A stretch of DNA of 9,618 nt from Rhodobacter sp. (GCA_003536295.1 DPZQ01000019.1:1-9618); one strand, 5' to 3'. Numbered from the stretch's first letter, positions 1 through 7,523 are shown. A program made the numbers and translations. The notes: a model not told the origin generated them from the sequence alone.

Positions 1-999
1 TTTTTGATCTTTTCAGGTATTGTGGGCATTTTATGGATTGGTGCGCGCGACGTACAGTTAGGTCTGATGAGCCCTGGTCAATTGGTGCAATTTTTGATCT
101 ATGCGGTGATGGTAGCAGGTGCGGTGGGGGCTTTGTCAGAAATTTGGGGCGAATTGCAGCGTGCTGCAGGGGCGACCGAGCGGCTGGCCGAACTGTTGCA
201 GGCCCATGATCCAGTGCAAGACCCAGCCCAACCTAAAGCGCTGCCACGTCCTGTGGTGGGCGCGGTTGCCTTTCAAGATATACAGTTTCGCTATCCTGCA
301 CGACCCGAAACCTCGGCGTTGGATGGAGTTTCTTTTACAGTGACCCCAGGAGAGACCGTGGCATTTGTTGGCCCTTCGGGCGCAGGAAAAACTACAGTTT
401 TTCAGCTTTTGCAGCGATTTTACGACCCTCAAGAGGGACAAATCCTAATCGACGGGCTGAATGTGCGCGACATGGCGCGTGACGATTTCCGCGCTTCAAT
501 CGCCTTAGTGCCGCAAGATCCAGTGATTTTTGCCACAACTGCACGCGAAAATATCCGCTTTGGTCGCCCATCGGCCAGCGACATCGAGGTTGAGGCCGCC
601 GCTAAAGCCGCGGCCGCCGATGTGTTTCTTGAGGCTTTGCCCCAATCCTATGACACCTATGTTGGTGAGCGCGGCGTTATGCTGTCGGGCGGGCAAAAGC
701 AACGTATTGCTATTGCACGCGCAATTTTACGAGATGCGAAAATCCTACTTTTGGACGAGGCTACCAGCGCCCTTGACTCCGAATCTGAACGCGCGGTGCA
801 AGAGGCGGTCGAGAAAATGGGCAGAGAGCGCACGGTCTTGGTCGTGGCGCACCGTTTGGCCACTGTCAAAAAAGCTGATCGCATTATCGTTTTTGAACAA
901 GGCAAAATCGTCGCCATGGGCAAACATGACGCGTTAGTGGCCGAAAATGGCCTTTACGCACGTTTGGCGCGTCTGCAATTTACTGAAAACACGCTTTAG
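1..999 (+). CDS. ABC exporter half-transporter, ATP-binding/permease protein (5' partial)
   Basis: This is the C-terminal part of an MsbA/LmrA-type inner-membrane exporter, a permease fused to an ATPase that works as a dimer. The frame is open from base 1, so the start and most of the membrane domain lie outside the window. What remains begins with the last hydrophobic membrane segment (about bases 1-120), followed by a linker and a complete nucleotide-binding domain. Visible motifs are Walker A GPSGAGKTT (about 370-396), the Q-loop glutamine in VPQDP (514-516), the LSGGQ signature (682-696), Walker B ILLLDEATSALD with Asp at 754 and Glu at 757, and the H-loop His in VAHRLAT (850-852). All catalytic residues are present, so the ATPase should be active. 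The substrate cannot be read from this part; lipid, drug or peptide export are all possible. An AT-rich inverted repeat follows the stop codon. Confidence 0.93.
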   Translation, partial: FLIFSGIVGILWIGARDVQLGLMSPGQLVQFLIYAVMVAGAVGALSEIWGELQRAAGATERLAELLQAHDPVQDPAQPKALPRPVVGAVAFQDIQFRYPARPETSALDGVSFTVTPGETVAFVGPSGAGKTTVFQLLQRFYDPQEGQILIDGLNVRDMARDDFRASIALVPQDPVIFATTARENIRFGRPSASDIEVEAAAKAAAADVFLEALPQSYDTYVGERGVMLSGGQKQRIAIARAILRDAKILLLDEATSALDSESERAVQEAVEKMGRERTVLVVAHRLATVKKADRIIVFEQGKIVAMGKHDALVAENGLYARLARLQFTENTL

Positions 1000-1083
1000 G
1001 TTTTTTGTAAAAAACCCCTCAGTTGGCTTGACCAACGCTTTGAATAACCCTTAAGCTTTCCTCACCTTGGGAGGGGTGTTAAC
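1000..1083 (+). promoter_or_regulatory. Leader region with candidate promoter and ribosome site of the acyl-CoA synthetase
   Basis: Just after the ABC gene stop, GGTTTTTT and AAAAAACC (999-1016) form an AT-rich inverted repeat with almost no loop. It has no following T-run, so it is at best a weak terminator. A possible -35 box TTGACC (1028-1033) is followed after about 18 bases by a poor -10, TAAGCT. GTTGG/CCAAC (1023-1027, 1033-1037) can form a small hairpin over that -35. A strong Shine-Dalgarno sequence, GGAGG within GGGAGGGG (1069-1076), lies 9 bases before the ATG at 1084. ACCCCTC (1014-1020) is an exact complement of GAGGGGT (1071-1077), so read-through RNA from the ABC gene could mask this site. 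The sequence matches are seen; the regulatory meaning is inference. Confidence 0.35.
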
Positions 1084-3012
1084 ATGAGCATTTTTAAATC
1101 GCATCGTGATATTCAAGACATTGAGGCCCGCTCCCCCCATTGGCATAGCGCTGCAAATCCCTCCACGCTTTACGCCTTTTTGCAAAGCGCGCGTGCCAAA
1201 AACGGCCAAGGTCCAGCGCTTAGTTTTCAGCTTTATGGTAAGGCAGACAGCCCCGCGCAAACACTAACATGGGATGTTTTGGTGCAAGAGGTAACGCGCT
1301 TGGCCAATCTGTTTCGGGCCCATGGTATCGGGCCAGAAGATTGTGTGGCCTTAGTCCTGCCCAACTGTTTTGAAGCCGTGACCACGCTTTTGGCTGGGGC
1401 GGTCAGTGGGATCGTCTGCCCGATCAATCCGCTTTTGTCTCCTGATCATATTGCGTCGATTCTGCGCGATTCAGGGGCCAAGCTTGTGATCACGATGCGC
1501 AGCTTTCCCAATTCACAAGTGGCACAAAATATTTCTTTGGCACTGGCGCAATGTGACGGGGTCAAAACCGTCCTTGAGGTGGATTTTGCTCACTATGTCA
1601 CCGGCCCTAAAGCGCTGCTTGTCCCGATGATGCGGCCTAAATTTCGCCCGTGTGCTGGGGTTACATACCTTGATTTGGCTAGTGAACAGGCCAAAATGCC
1701 CGGAGATGCGCTTTCGTTTACCGATGATCCCCAAGACCGCGTTGGGGCTTATTTTCACACGGGCGGTACCACGGGGCGGCCCAAATTGGTACAACATCGG
1801 GTCTTCGGTATTCTTTACCAAGGCTGGGCTGGGGTAACGCTTTTGTTCAAACCCAGCGATGTGGTCATCTGCCCTCTGCCGTTTTTCCATGTTTTCGCGG
1901 CCTACCCCGTTTTAATGTCCATGATAGCGGCGGCTGGGCATTTGGTTTTACCGACCCCGCAGGGCTATCGCGGTTTTGGGGTCTTGGCACAGTTTTGGAA
2001 ATTGATCGAACGCTGGCAGGCCACCTATGTTGTGGCGGTGCCGACCGCTCTATCGGCTTTGATGCAGAGGCCCATGGACGCCGATTTGCGCAGCTTGCGA
2101 GGAGTTTTTTCTGGCTCGGCGCCGCTGTCACAAGATCTGTTTCGTCGTTTTGAAACGCTAACAGGGATCGAGATTATTGAGGGCTACGGTCTGACCGAAG
2201 GTACCTGTCTTGTCTCTGTCAACCCGCCTGATGGCCAAAAGAGAATTGGCTCGGTTGGTGTGCCATTGCCATATTGCGATGTCCGCATTTTGCGATTTGA
2301 TACACAAGGGCGGATTACGTACCGCTGTGGTGTGGATGAGGTGGGAGAGGTTTGTGTTTCAAATCCGGGTGTTACAGTGGGGTCCACCTACCGCGAAGCT
2401 CTACTCAACCAAGACATCTATGCTGAAGGCACCCATCTGCGCACGGGCGATTTAGGCCGTTTGGATGCGGATAAATTCTTATTTATCACGGGGCGTGCCA
2501 AAGATTTAATCATCCGAGGCGGTCATAATGTTGACCCACTAATGATCGAAGATGCGATCATGCGACATCCTTTGGTAGGCTATGCGGGGGCCATCGGTCA
2601 ACCGGATGCCCGCGCGGGCGAGGTTCCTTGTGTCTATGTTGAACTGATCGAGGGCGCAAAGCTTACCTCGGCTGAGCTTATGACCTTTGCCGAGGCTGAA
2701 ATCTCTGACGTTGCCGCCTTACCAAAATATATCGAAATTCTGCCCAGCTTGCCTAAAACTGTGGTGGGCAAGGTCTTTAAACCTGACTTGCGCCGCATGG
2801 CGATCACGCGGGTCTTTGATCACGCCCTTGCAAGCGCGGCGCTTGGGGCGCAGGTGAAGGCGGTGATTGAAAGTCAAGATCGCGGTCTTGTGGCGCAAAT
2901 CACTTATAGTCGCACCAGCTCTGCTGTGCAATTTACCAAAGATATTCCTGATATTCATCAAGTGCTAAAGGATTTTTTGGTTCGCTGGGAAGTGATCGAT
3001 CATAAGTTATAA
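1084..3012 (+). CDS. Acyl-CoA synthetase (AMP-forming, ANL superfamily)
   Basis: Enzymes of this family adenylate a carboxylic acid with ATP and then form the CoA thioester. The 642-residue product has the full set of adenylation motifs: the phosphate loop THTGG-type segment TGGTTGRPK (226-234), GYGLTE (367-372), the ribose-binding Asp in TGDLG (D456), the hinge motif GRAKDLIIRGGHN (470-482) and the catalytic Lys in PKTVVGK (K563). The overall pattern, including INPLL, TPQGYRG and VNPPDG, resembles the roughly 630-residue group of AMP-binding proteins often annotated only as acyl-CoA synthetase. Medium- or long-chain fatty acids are the likely substrates, but the sequence does not fix this. 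About 75 residues follow the catalytic Lys, longer than usual. The ATG at 1084 has a strong ribosome site. The gene is convergent with the dtd remnant, leaving only 20 bases between stops. Confidence 0.9.
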   Translation: MSIFKSHRDIQDIEARSPHWHSAANPSTLYAFLQSARAKNGQGPALSFQLYGKADSPAQTLTWDVLVQEVTRLANLFRAHGIGPEDCVALVLPNCFEAVTTLLAGAVSGIVCPINPLLSPDHIASILRDSGAKLVITMRSFPNSQVAQNISLALAQCDGVKTVLEVDFAHYVTGPKALLVPMMRPKFRPCAGVTYLDLASEQAKMPGDALSFTDDPQDRVGAYFHTGGTTGRPKLVQHRVFGILYQGWAGVTLLFKPSDVVICPLPFFHVFAAYPVLMSMIAAAGHLVLPTPQGYRGFGVLAQFWKLIERWQATYVVAVPTALSALMQRPMDADLRSLRGVFSGSAPLSQDLFRRFETLTGIEIIEGYGLTEGTCLVSVNPPDGQKRIGSVGVPLPYCDVRILRFDTQGRITYRCGVDEVGEVCVSNPGVTVGSTYREALLNQDIYAEGTHLRTGDLGRLDADKFLFITGRAKDLIIRGGHNVDPLMIEDAIMRHPLVGYAGAIGQPDARAGEVPCVYVELIEGAKLTSAELMTFAEAEISDVAALPKYIEILPSLPKTVVGKVFKPDLRRMAITRVFDHALASAALGAQVKAVIESQDRGLVAQITYSRTSSAVQFTKDIPDIHQVLKDFLVRWEVIDHKL

Positions 3013-3032
3013 GTTTGCAGTGAGTGTGGGCT

Positions 3033-3451
3033 TTACGCGGGTGCGGGGACTTCTGCCCAAATGGTCACAGGTCCATCATTAACCAAAAACACCATTGGTC
3101 GTTTGAATGCCAAAGGACCCAATATCTTGGGAGAATATCTCATCAATGGCGCAGACCTCGTTGGGGGCGGCTGCGGTTGAAAAGCCCTGGCGATTGCCGC
3201 GTAGATTAGCCGCCAAAGTAAACTGCGACATGATCAGCGCTGCCTGTGTGGGTGACCGACAAATTTATCCTGCCTGCTTCATCTTTTAAAATCCGCAGTT
3301 TCGCATTTTTTTTAACCAGTTGGCGGACCGATTGTCGCGTGTCGCCTTGCTTGGCGCATACAAAAATAAAAAGCCCCTGTTCAATGGCCCCCATGATCTG
3401 ATCATCAACCGCAACTTGCGCTTTTGTGGCGCGTTGAATAAGGGCGCGTAC
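3033..3451 (-). pseudogene. dtd: Decayed D-aminoacyl-tRNA deacylase (dtd)
   Basis: Intact Dtd (about 145 residues) hydrolyses D-aminoacyl-tRNA, protecting translation from D-amino acids. Reading down from 3451, the segment RALIQRATKAQVAV and then CAKQGD, AKLRILKDEAGRIN and HTG match the Dtd N-terminal half. The frame ends in a stop soon after about 3241. Shifting by one base at 3240 restores ALIMSQFTLAANLRGNRQGFS and STAAAP, which includes the hallmark SQFTL motif. That frame meets TAA at 3079-3081. A second shift near 3095 restores MVFLVNDGPVTIWAE to a TAA at 3033-3035, including the Gly-Pro motif of the active site. About 5-6 residues of the usual RFGADM-like segment are missing at the second break. 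The codon at the expected start is GTA, not ATG or GTG. Three lesions argue for true decay rather than one sequencing error, although an assembly artefact in a low-coverage genome remains possible. It abuts the 3' end of the fructokinase gene. Confidence 0.85.
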
Positions 3452-4371
3452 TAAAGCTCGTCCGCCCAGGGCGGATTGGCCCCCGCGCGCGCAACGGTGA
3501 TGGCCGCAGCCCTTGTGGCCAGCGACAAGGCTGCGTCAAGATCGCTTTCGGTGAGGCGGGCAATAGCCCCTTTGGTCCGATGGCCCAGCTGATCAAGGGC
3601 TGCTAAAACGCCTGCGTTAAACGTGTCCCCTGCACCGACTGTATCTGCAACTATGGCCAAGGGTGCTTTGCAAAAGCGGTTGTGATCGCGCATCAAAGCC
3701 CGCGCGCCCAAAGCCCCTTGGGTGATCAGCACAAGTTTGGGACCTTTATCCAAAATCGATCTACCCAAATTCTCAAGATCGCCTTCACCCAAAAGCCAAT
3801 GCAAATCTTCGTCTGACATTTTTACAATATCGGCACGCGATATCATGCGCTCAAGCCGTGCGCGGTAGTTGGTTTGATCGGTGATAAAGCTGGGGCGGAT
3901 ATTGGGGTCGATCATGGTGACACGCCGATCTGCCTCACGCGCTTGAAGCGCCTCATAGGTCGAAGCGGCGGGGTCATTGACCAATGAAATCCCACCAAAA
4001 AAAAGAGTCGATACATTGTCGTCCAATAGGGGCAAATCATCTCCGTTTAAAAGCCGACCTGCGGTATTTTCATCGTAAAACGCATAGGTCGCTTGCCCGT
4101 CGACCAGTTTGATAAAGGCCACCGTAGTTGGCCGGTTTGAGCGCGCGGCAAAGCTATGATCGACTTTTGATTGTTCGAGTGATTGTATTAATATTTCGCC
4201 CAACATATCGTTGGAAATACCCGAGAAAAACCCGGCCATCACCCCTAAACGCCCTAGCGCAATGGCAGTGTTGAAAACTGCCCCGCCCGCATAGGGCGCA
4301 AAGGCAGCCTCGCCTTGGGGGGTGGTTCTTGGCAACATATCGATCAAGGCTTCGCCGCAGCTGATAATCAT
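3451..4371 (-). CDS. Fructokinase, PfkB/ribokinase family
   Basis: This cytoplasmic sugar kinase probably phosphorylates fructose with ATP to fructose 6-phosphate. The 306-residue length is typical. The N-terminal GEALIDMLP and the PfkB signature region YAGGAVFNTAIALGRLG (27-43) bind the sugar. DPNIRP (155-160) is characteristic, and the C-terminal signature DTVGAGDTFNAGVL (243-256) holds the catalytic base D249 and the anion hole. The closing AGANPPW is common in alphaproteobacterial fructokinases. Other PfkB substrates such as 2-keto-3-deoxygluconate or ribose cannot be excluded from sequence alone. The ATG at 4371 has AAGGG seven bases upstream. The gene lies 55 bases after purC on the same strand, and its TAG stop (3451-3453) shares a base with the first recognisable codon of the dtd remnant, which suggests the two were once translationally coupled. 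Confidence 0.88.
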   Translation of the reverse strand: MIISCGEALIDMLPRTTPQGEAAFAPYAGGAVFNTAIALGRLGVMAGFFSGISNDMLGEILIQSLEQSKVDHSFAARSNRPTTVAFIKLVDGQATYAFYDENTAGRLLNGDDLPLLDDNVSTLFFGGISLVNDPAASTYEALQAREADRRVTMIDPNIRPSFITDQTNYRARLERMISRADIVKMSDEDLHWLLGEGDLENLGRSILDKGPKLVLITQGALGARALMRDHNRFCKAPLAIVADTVGAGDTFNAGVLAALDQLGHRTKGAIARLTESDLDAALSLATRAAAITVARAGANPPWADEL

Positions 4372-4426
4372 CTATTCACCCTTATTGATTTAGACCTACT
4401 TTAGCGATGTCTTGCTGTTAGCTCAA

Positions 4427-5404
4427 TTATCCCTTGAAATAAGGGGTCAAATTAGTGCGCACTCGTGCCAAAGGGGTGGCGCCGTCTAGATTTGGCACAA
4501 ATTCTATACCAGTTATGGCCCTGTAAGCTTCTTGATAAATACCTGAGGTTTGTAAAATCATTTCGGCCGGAATTTCGGGGATGTCGTCCTTATAGGGGTC
4601 GCAACGTTCGGCCACCCATGCGCGGACCACATCCTTATCAAACGAAGGGGGGCGTGTGCCGGCGGTTTTGGCTGCCTCATACCCGTCTGCGATCCAATAG
4701 CGTGAACTGTCGGGGGTGTGAACCTCATCGGCCAGCAAAATATGCCCGTCAGCATCAGTACCAAATTCATATTTTGTATCCACTAAGATCAAACCTCGTT
4801 CGGCCGCCATCTTTTGCCCCCGCGCAAAAAGCGCTAGCGAGACGTCGGCGATGTGGTTCCATTGCACCTTTGTCAAAAGCCCCTGATCTATAATTTCTGT
4901 CGCCGTCATCGGCATATCATGCCCTCCGTCAAAGGCTTTGGACGTTGGGGTGATGATAGGTGTAGGCAGCGCCGCATTATCCATCAGTCCATCTGGTAAG
5001 CGATGTCCATACAGCTGCCTTTCACCTTTTTTATAAAGCGTCAAAATTGATGTGCCTGTGCTGCCTGCAAGATAGCCGCGCACCACAATTTCCACGGGCA
5101 AAATATTCAACCTCTGGCCGATCACAACATTTGCATCAGGATAGTCAATCACATGATTGGGGCAAATATCGACCGTATGATCAAACCAAAAGCGCGCTAC
5201 TTGGGTCAGAACCTGTCCCTTAAAGGGAATTACTGCCAAAATGCGATCAAAGGCTGATATCCGATCAGACGAAATTAAAATACGTCGCCCCAAAGGGTGA
5301 TCTTCGCAAGGGCTAAGATCATAACAATCTCGCACTTTGCCATAATAGGGATTTGGTAATTCGCTGATATGGGCGTGATCCAGTATGCGGGAAAGAGTGG
5401 ACAT
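4427..5404 (-). CDS. purC: SAICAR synthase, long form (phosphoribosylaminoimidazole-succinocarboxamide synthase)
   Basis: PurC joins aspartate to CAIR using ATP, giving SAICAR in de novo purine synthesis. At 325 residues it is much longer than the common bacterial form (about 235-255) and resembles the longer, Ade1-like type. Motifs: YGKVRDCY (21-28, nucleotide loop), SSDRISAFD (45-53), the first family signature LPVEIVVRGYLAGS (102-115), the second signature LVDTKYEFG (207-215) and DEVHTPDSSRYW (226-237). All are intact, so the enzyme should be active. The ATG at 5404 is preceded by a perfect AGGAGG six bases upstream, which fixes the start. No other purine genes are nearby. Many alphaproteobacteria carry a short PurC with purS/purQ/purL, so this could be a second copy, but the rest of the genome is not visible here. 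Confidence 0.95.
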   Translation of the reverse strand: MSTLSRILDHAHISELPNPYYGKVRDCYDLSPCEDHPLGRRILISSDRISAFDRILAVIPFKGQVLTQVARFWFDHTVDICPNHVIDYPDANVVIGQRLNILPVEIVVRGYLAGSTGTSILTLYKKGERQLYGHRLPDGLMDNAALPTPIITPTSKAFDGGHDMPMTATEIIDQGLLTKVQWNHIADVSLALFARGQKMAAERGLILVDTKYEFGTDADGHILLADEVHTPDSSRYWIADGYEAAKTAGTRPPSFDKDVVRAWVAERCDPYKDDIPEIPAEMILQTSGIYQEAYRAITGIEFVPNLDGATPLARVRTNLTPYFKG

Positions 5405-5473
5405 TCGGGGCCTCCTGAGAGCGGCTTTTCTTGTGGGTGCGGCTTGGTGTCAAGTACCATTGAAGGTGGGATC

Positions 5474-6388
5474 CTAAAGGGGGGGCATTAGTTCATGCGC
5501 CAACAGCGTGATAATGGGGGCTGCCTCTTTTGCAGTCATGCCGATGGACAGGCGCGGATCATAAAGCATTTTGAGCATTTGCTCGTCTTGAATGGTTAAA
5601 AGTGCGAACTCCTCATCATCATTAAAGATCGAGGGGCGGGCCTTAGGGCTGTCATTGGCCAGCCCTAAGCCTTGGGCAATCTCTTCGTGAAAGCAAGATT
5701 GACGCATCAAGTCAGGGTGTTCAGCGCGAATGACGGCAAAGGCGCGGCTATAGATGAATGAGGTCCCCTCAGACAAAGCATAAACTAAACAATAGGTTGA
5801 ACGTGACATATTGGTGATGCCGCGCAAATCTGGCAAGGTAAGATGGGGCAGGCTTTTGGTTATGGTGGGGCCTAGGTCGCGGCGCTCTTCTTCCGAGACG
5901 ATATATATTTTGAAATTGCCGTCTGTACTAGTCATTCGGATATCATGACCTGTGACATCGGCTAAATGGGATACATAATCTGCGATACGAACGCGATCAA
6001 TAGCTTGCTTGCCCTCTGGCACGCTCGAGCCAAAATGCAATTGTACAAAAATAGGCGCTTCCCAACGGCGTAGATGACTTTCGGCTTCGCGTTTTACCAT
6101 GCCCGAAAATCCACGTTGATATTCGTCATAAAGTGCTATTTTAGTGAAATTACGTGCCAAATCTTCGGCACTGTAGGGGGTGTTTTCAATCCCACGATCA
6201 GTGCGTAAAAGCCCCTGTTGCAGTAGGTCGCCCTGCACTTGGGCGTAGTAAGTTGTCATAGCTCGACTTTGCGCATGGTCAACAACGTCGGGCTGGGTGC
6301 GCTTGGCACGATAGGGAGATTGGCACGCGCCTAGTGCGAAGGCGGTCAGCAGTATAATGACGCGGGACAGCCAACGGAGGCGGGCCAT
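5474..6388 (-). CDS. DUF2927 domain lipoprotein, putative
   Basis: The function is unknown. The 304-residue protein starts with a positively charged stretch, a hydrophobic segment (about residues 9-20) and the lipobox LGAC with the acceptor cysteine at 22, so export and lipid anchoring in the cell envelope are likely. The body matches my recollection of the DUF2927 family of Rhodobacterales and relatives. Near the C-terminus, SCFHEEIAQGLGLANDS (231-247) has an HE pair followed by Q, GL and ND. This recalls zinc-peptidase helices of the HExx(x) kind, but the second His of a classic HExxH is absent. FNDDEEFALLTIQDEQMLKML (265-285) follows. The ATG at 6388 has AAGGA eight bases upstream. The gene sits between rluB (79-base gap) and purC (69-base gap) on the same strand, with no obvious functional link to either. 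Confidence 0.78.
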   Translation of the reverse strand: MARLRWLSRVIILLTAFALGACQSPYRAKRTQPDVVDHAQSRAMTTYYAQVQGDLLQQGLLRTDRGIENTPYSAEDLARNFTKIALYDEYQRGFSGMVKREAESHLRRWEAPIFVQLHFGSSVPEGKQAIDRVRIADYVSHLADVTGHDIRMTSTDGNFKIYIVSEEERRDLGPTITKSLPHLTLPDLRGITNMSRSTYCLVYALSEGTSFIYSRAFAVIRAEHPDLMRQSCFHEEIAQGLGLANDSPKARPSIFNDDEEFALLTIQDEQMLKMLYDPRLSIGMTAKEAAPIITLLAHELMPPL

Positions 6389-6467
6389 TAAAAAATCCTT
6401 GTAAAAATATGCCTGATCAGGGCCTAGGTTACTCTAACGAGGTGGCGTTCATTTGCAATAAAGGCCT

Positions 6468-7523
6468 TTAGGTTTTAGGCTTTTTGGCACCATTTGGCCG
6501 GCTTCCTGTGCCTTTTCCTGCGGGGGCCGGTTTGGCCTTGGCCCAGCCCGAGCCTTTTCCGCCCTTGGCCTTGACGCGCTCAATTAATTCGGGTTCGGGG
6601 GCTAACATCACAGTGCGTTGGCGTGGGCCGCGTGTGGGCACGGGGCCGCGCAGGGTTTGGGCGGTTTCGCGCGCAAAACTTGTCGTTGTCCCGTCTTGGC
6701 TTTGCGCCGCCCTTGGGCTGCGTGATGCACGGGTAGTCGCGGGTTTGGCGCGGACTTCAGTTGGGACTTCGTCAGTCGCAGGATCAAAGCCCAGCTGATC
6801 CTTTAACACTTTGCCGCGCACTTCTTGTACGTCACCCGGTTCTAATTCGCCTAAACGAAAGGGCCCATAAGAGACGCGAATTAGGCGGTTAACGGTTAGG
6901 CCAATGGCAGTCATAGCTCGGCGAATCTCGCGGTTTTTGCCTTCGCGTAGGCCCACCGTTAGCCAGGCATTCGCCCCTTGAATGCGGTCAAGAATAACGA
7001 TCATCGGCTGGAACCTTTCGCCATCAACCGTTATCCCTTGGCGCAAAGGCTCAAGTTCTGGATCAGTCGGATTACCTTTGATTCGAACACGGTATTTGCG
7101 CAACCATCCTGTCGAGGGCAACTCAAGGCGCCTCTTTAACGCTCCGTCATTGGTTAAAAGTAACAAACCTTCCGAGTTCAAATCCAATCGTCCAATGGTC
7201 ATTACACGTGGCAGATCTTCGGGTAGGTAATCAAACATGGTTTCGCGGCCTTTTTCGTCAGAATTTGACGTGACCAAACCATCAGGTTTGTAATAAAGCC
7301 AAAGCCGCACGGCGTCGGGTTGGCCCACGAGCTTACCGTCAACCATAATTCGGTCAGCGGTGCTGACATTAAGCGCAGGACTGTCAATGACTTTACCATT
7401 GACTGCGACCTGTCCCAATTCAATCATACGCTCGGCTTCGCGGCGCGACGCGATCCCTGCGCGCGACAGGACTTTGGCGATACGTTCTCCAGCATTTACG
7501 GGCGCGGCGGGATCTTTTGTCAT
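6468..7523 (-). CDS. rluB: 23S rRNA pseudouridine synthase, RluB/RsuA family, with basic C-terminal tail
   Basis: This enzyme converts a uridine to pseudouridine in 23S rRNA (position 2605 in E. coli for RluB). An N-terminal S4 RNA-binding domain covers about residues 12-58 (IAKVLSRAGIASRREAERMI). The RsuA-type catalytic domain follows, with YYKPDGLVTS (77-86), the signature GRLDLNSEGLLLLTNDG (111-127) holding the catalytic Asp D114, and GLREGKNREIRR (191-202). The core ends near residue 255. About 95 further residues are rich in Ala, Arg, Lys, Gly, Pro, Ser and Thr and look disordered. RluF or RluE activity is less likely because an S4 domain and a long core are both present, but the exact uridine is not provable here. 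The ATG at 7523 has GGAAAG five bases upstream. The gene is divergent from tadA and may head the minus-strand run. Confidence 0.9.
   Translation of the reverse strand: MTKDPAAPVNAGERIAKVLSRAGIASRREAERMIELGQVAVNGKVIDSPALNVSTADRIMVDGKLVGQPDAVRLWLYYKPDGLVTSNSDEKGRETMFDYLPEDLPRVMTIGRLDLNSEGLLLLTNDGALKRRLELPSTGWLRKYRVRIKGNPTDPELEPLRQGITVDGERFQPMIVILDRIQGANAWLTVGLREGKNREIRRAMTAIGLTVNRLIRVSYGPFRLGELEPGDVQEVRGKVLKDQLGFDPATDEVPTEVRAKPATTRASRSPRAAQSQDGTTTSFARETAQTLRGPVPTRGPRQRTVMLAPEPELIERVKAKGGKGSGWAKAKPAPAGKGTGSRPNGAKKPKT

Noticed and set aside
4..6. TTG at base 4 as the start of the ABC transporter
   Set aside because: The frame is already open at base 1 and encodes the end of a membrane domain, so the true start lies upstream of the window.
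999..1016. AT-rich inverted repeat as a Rho-independent terminator for the ABC gene
   Set aside because: The stem is nearly all A-T pairs with a two-base loop and no following T-run.
3024..3289. Two short plus-strand ORFs (61 and 60 codons) as new small genes or a toxin-antitoxin pair
   Set aside because: They lie antisense to clear Dtd-coding remnants, have no recognisable family and lack good ribosome sites.
3206..3394. 62-codon minus-strand ORF as a stand-alone small gene
   Set aside because: It is the middle part of the dtd remnant and starts after the conserved N-terminus.
4431..4445. CCCTT/AAGGG hairpin at the end of purC as a terminator
   Set aside because: The stem is only five pairs, lies partly inside the coding end and is not followed by a T-run in the purC direction.
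4465..4893. 142-codon plus-strand ORF antisense to purC
   Set aside because: It is a shadow of the intact purC frame and has an Arg/Pro-rich composition with no known family.
6412..6421. CCTGATCAGG palindrome upstream of the DUF2927 gene as an operator
   Set aside because: A single ten-base palindrome without a spacer or a second copy is easily due to chance.
6460..6469. AAAGGCCTTT palindrome at the end of rluB as a terminator
   Set aside because: There is no loop and no T-run in the rluB direction, so a functional hairpin is unlikely.
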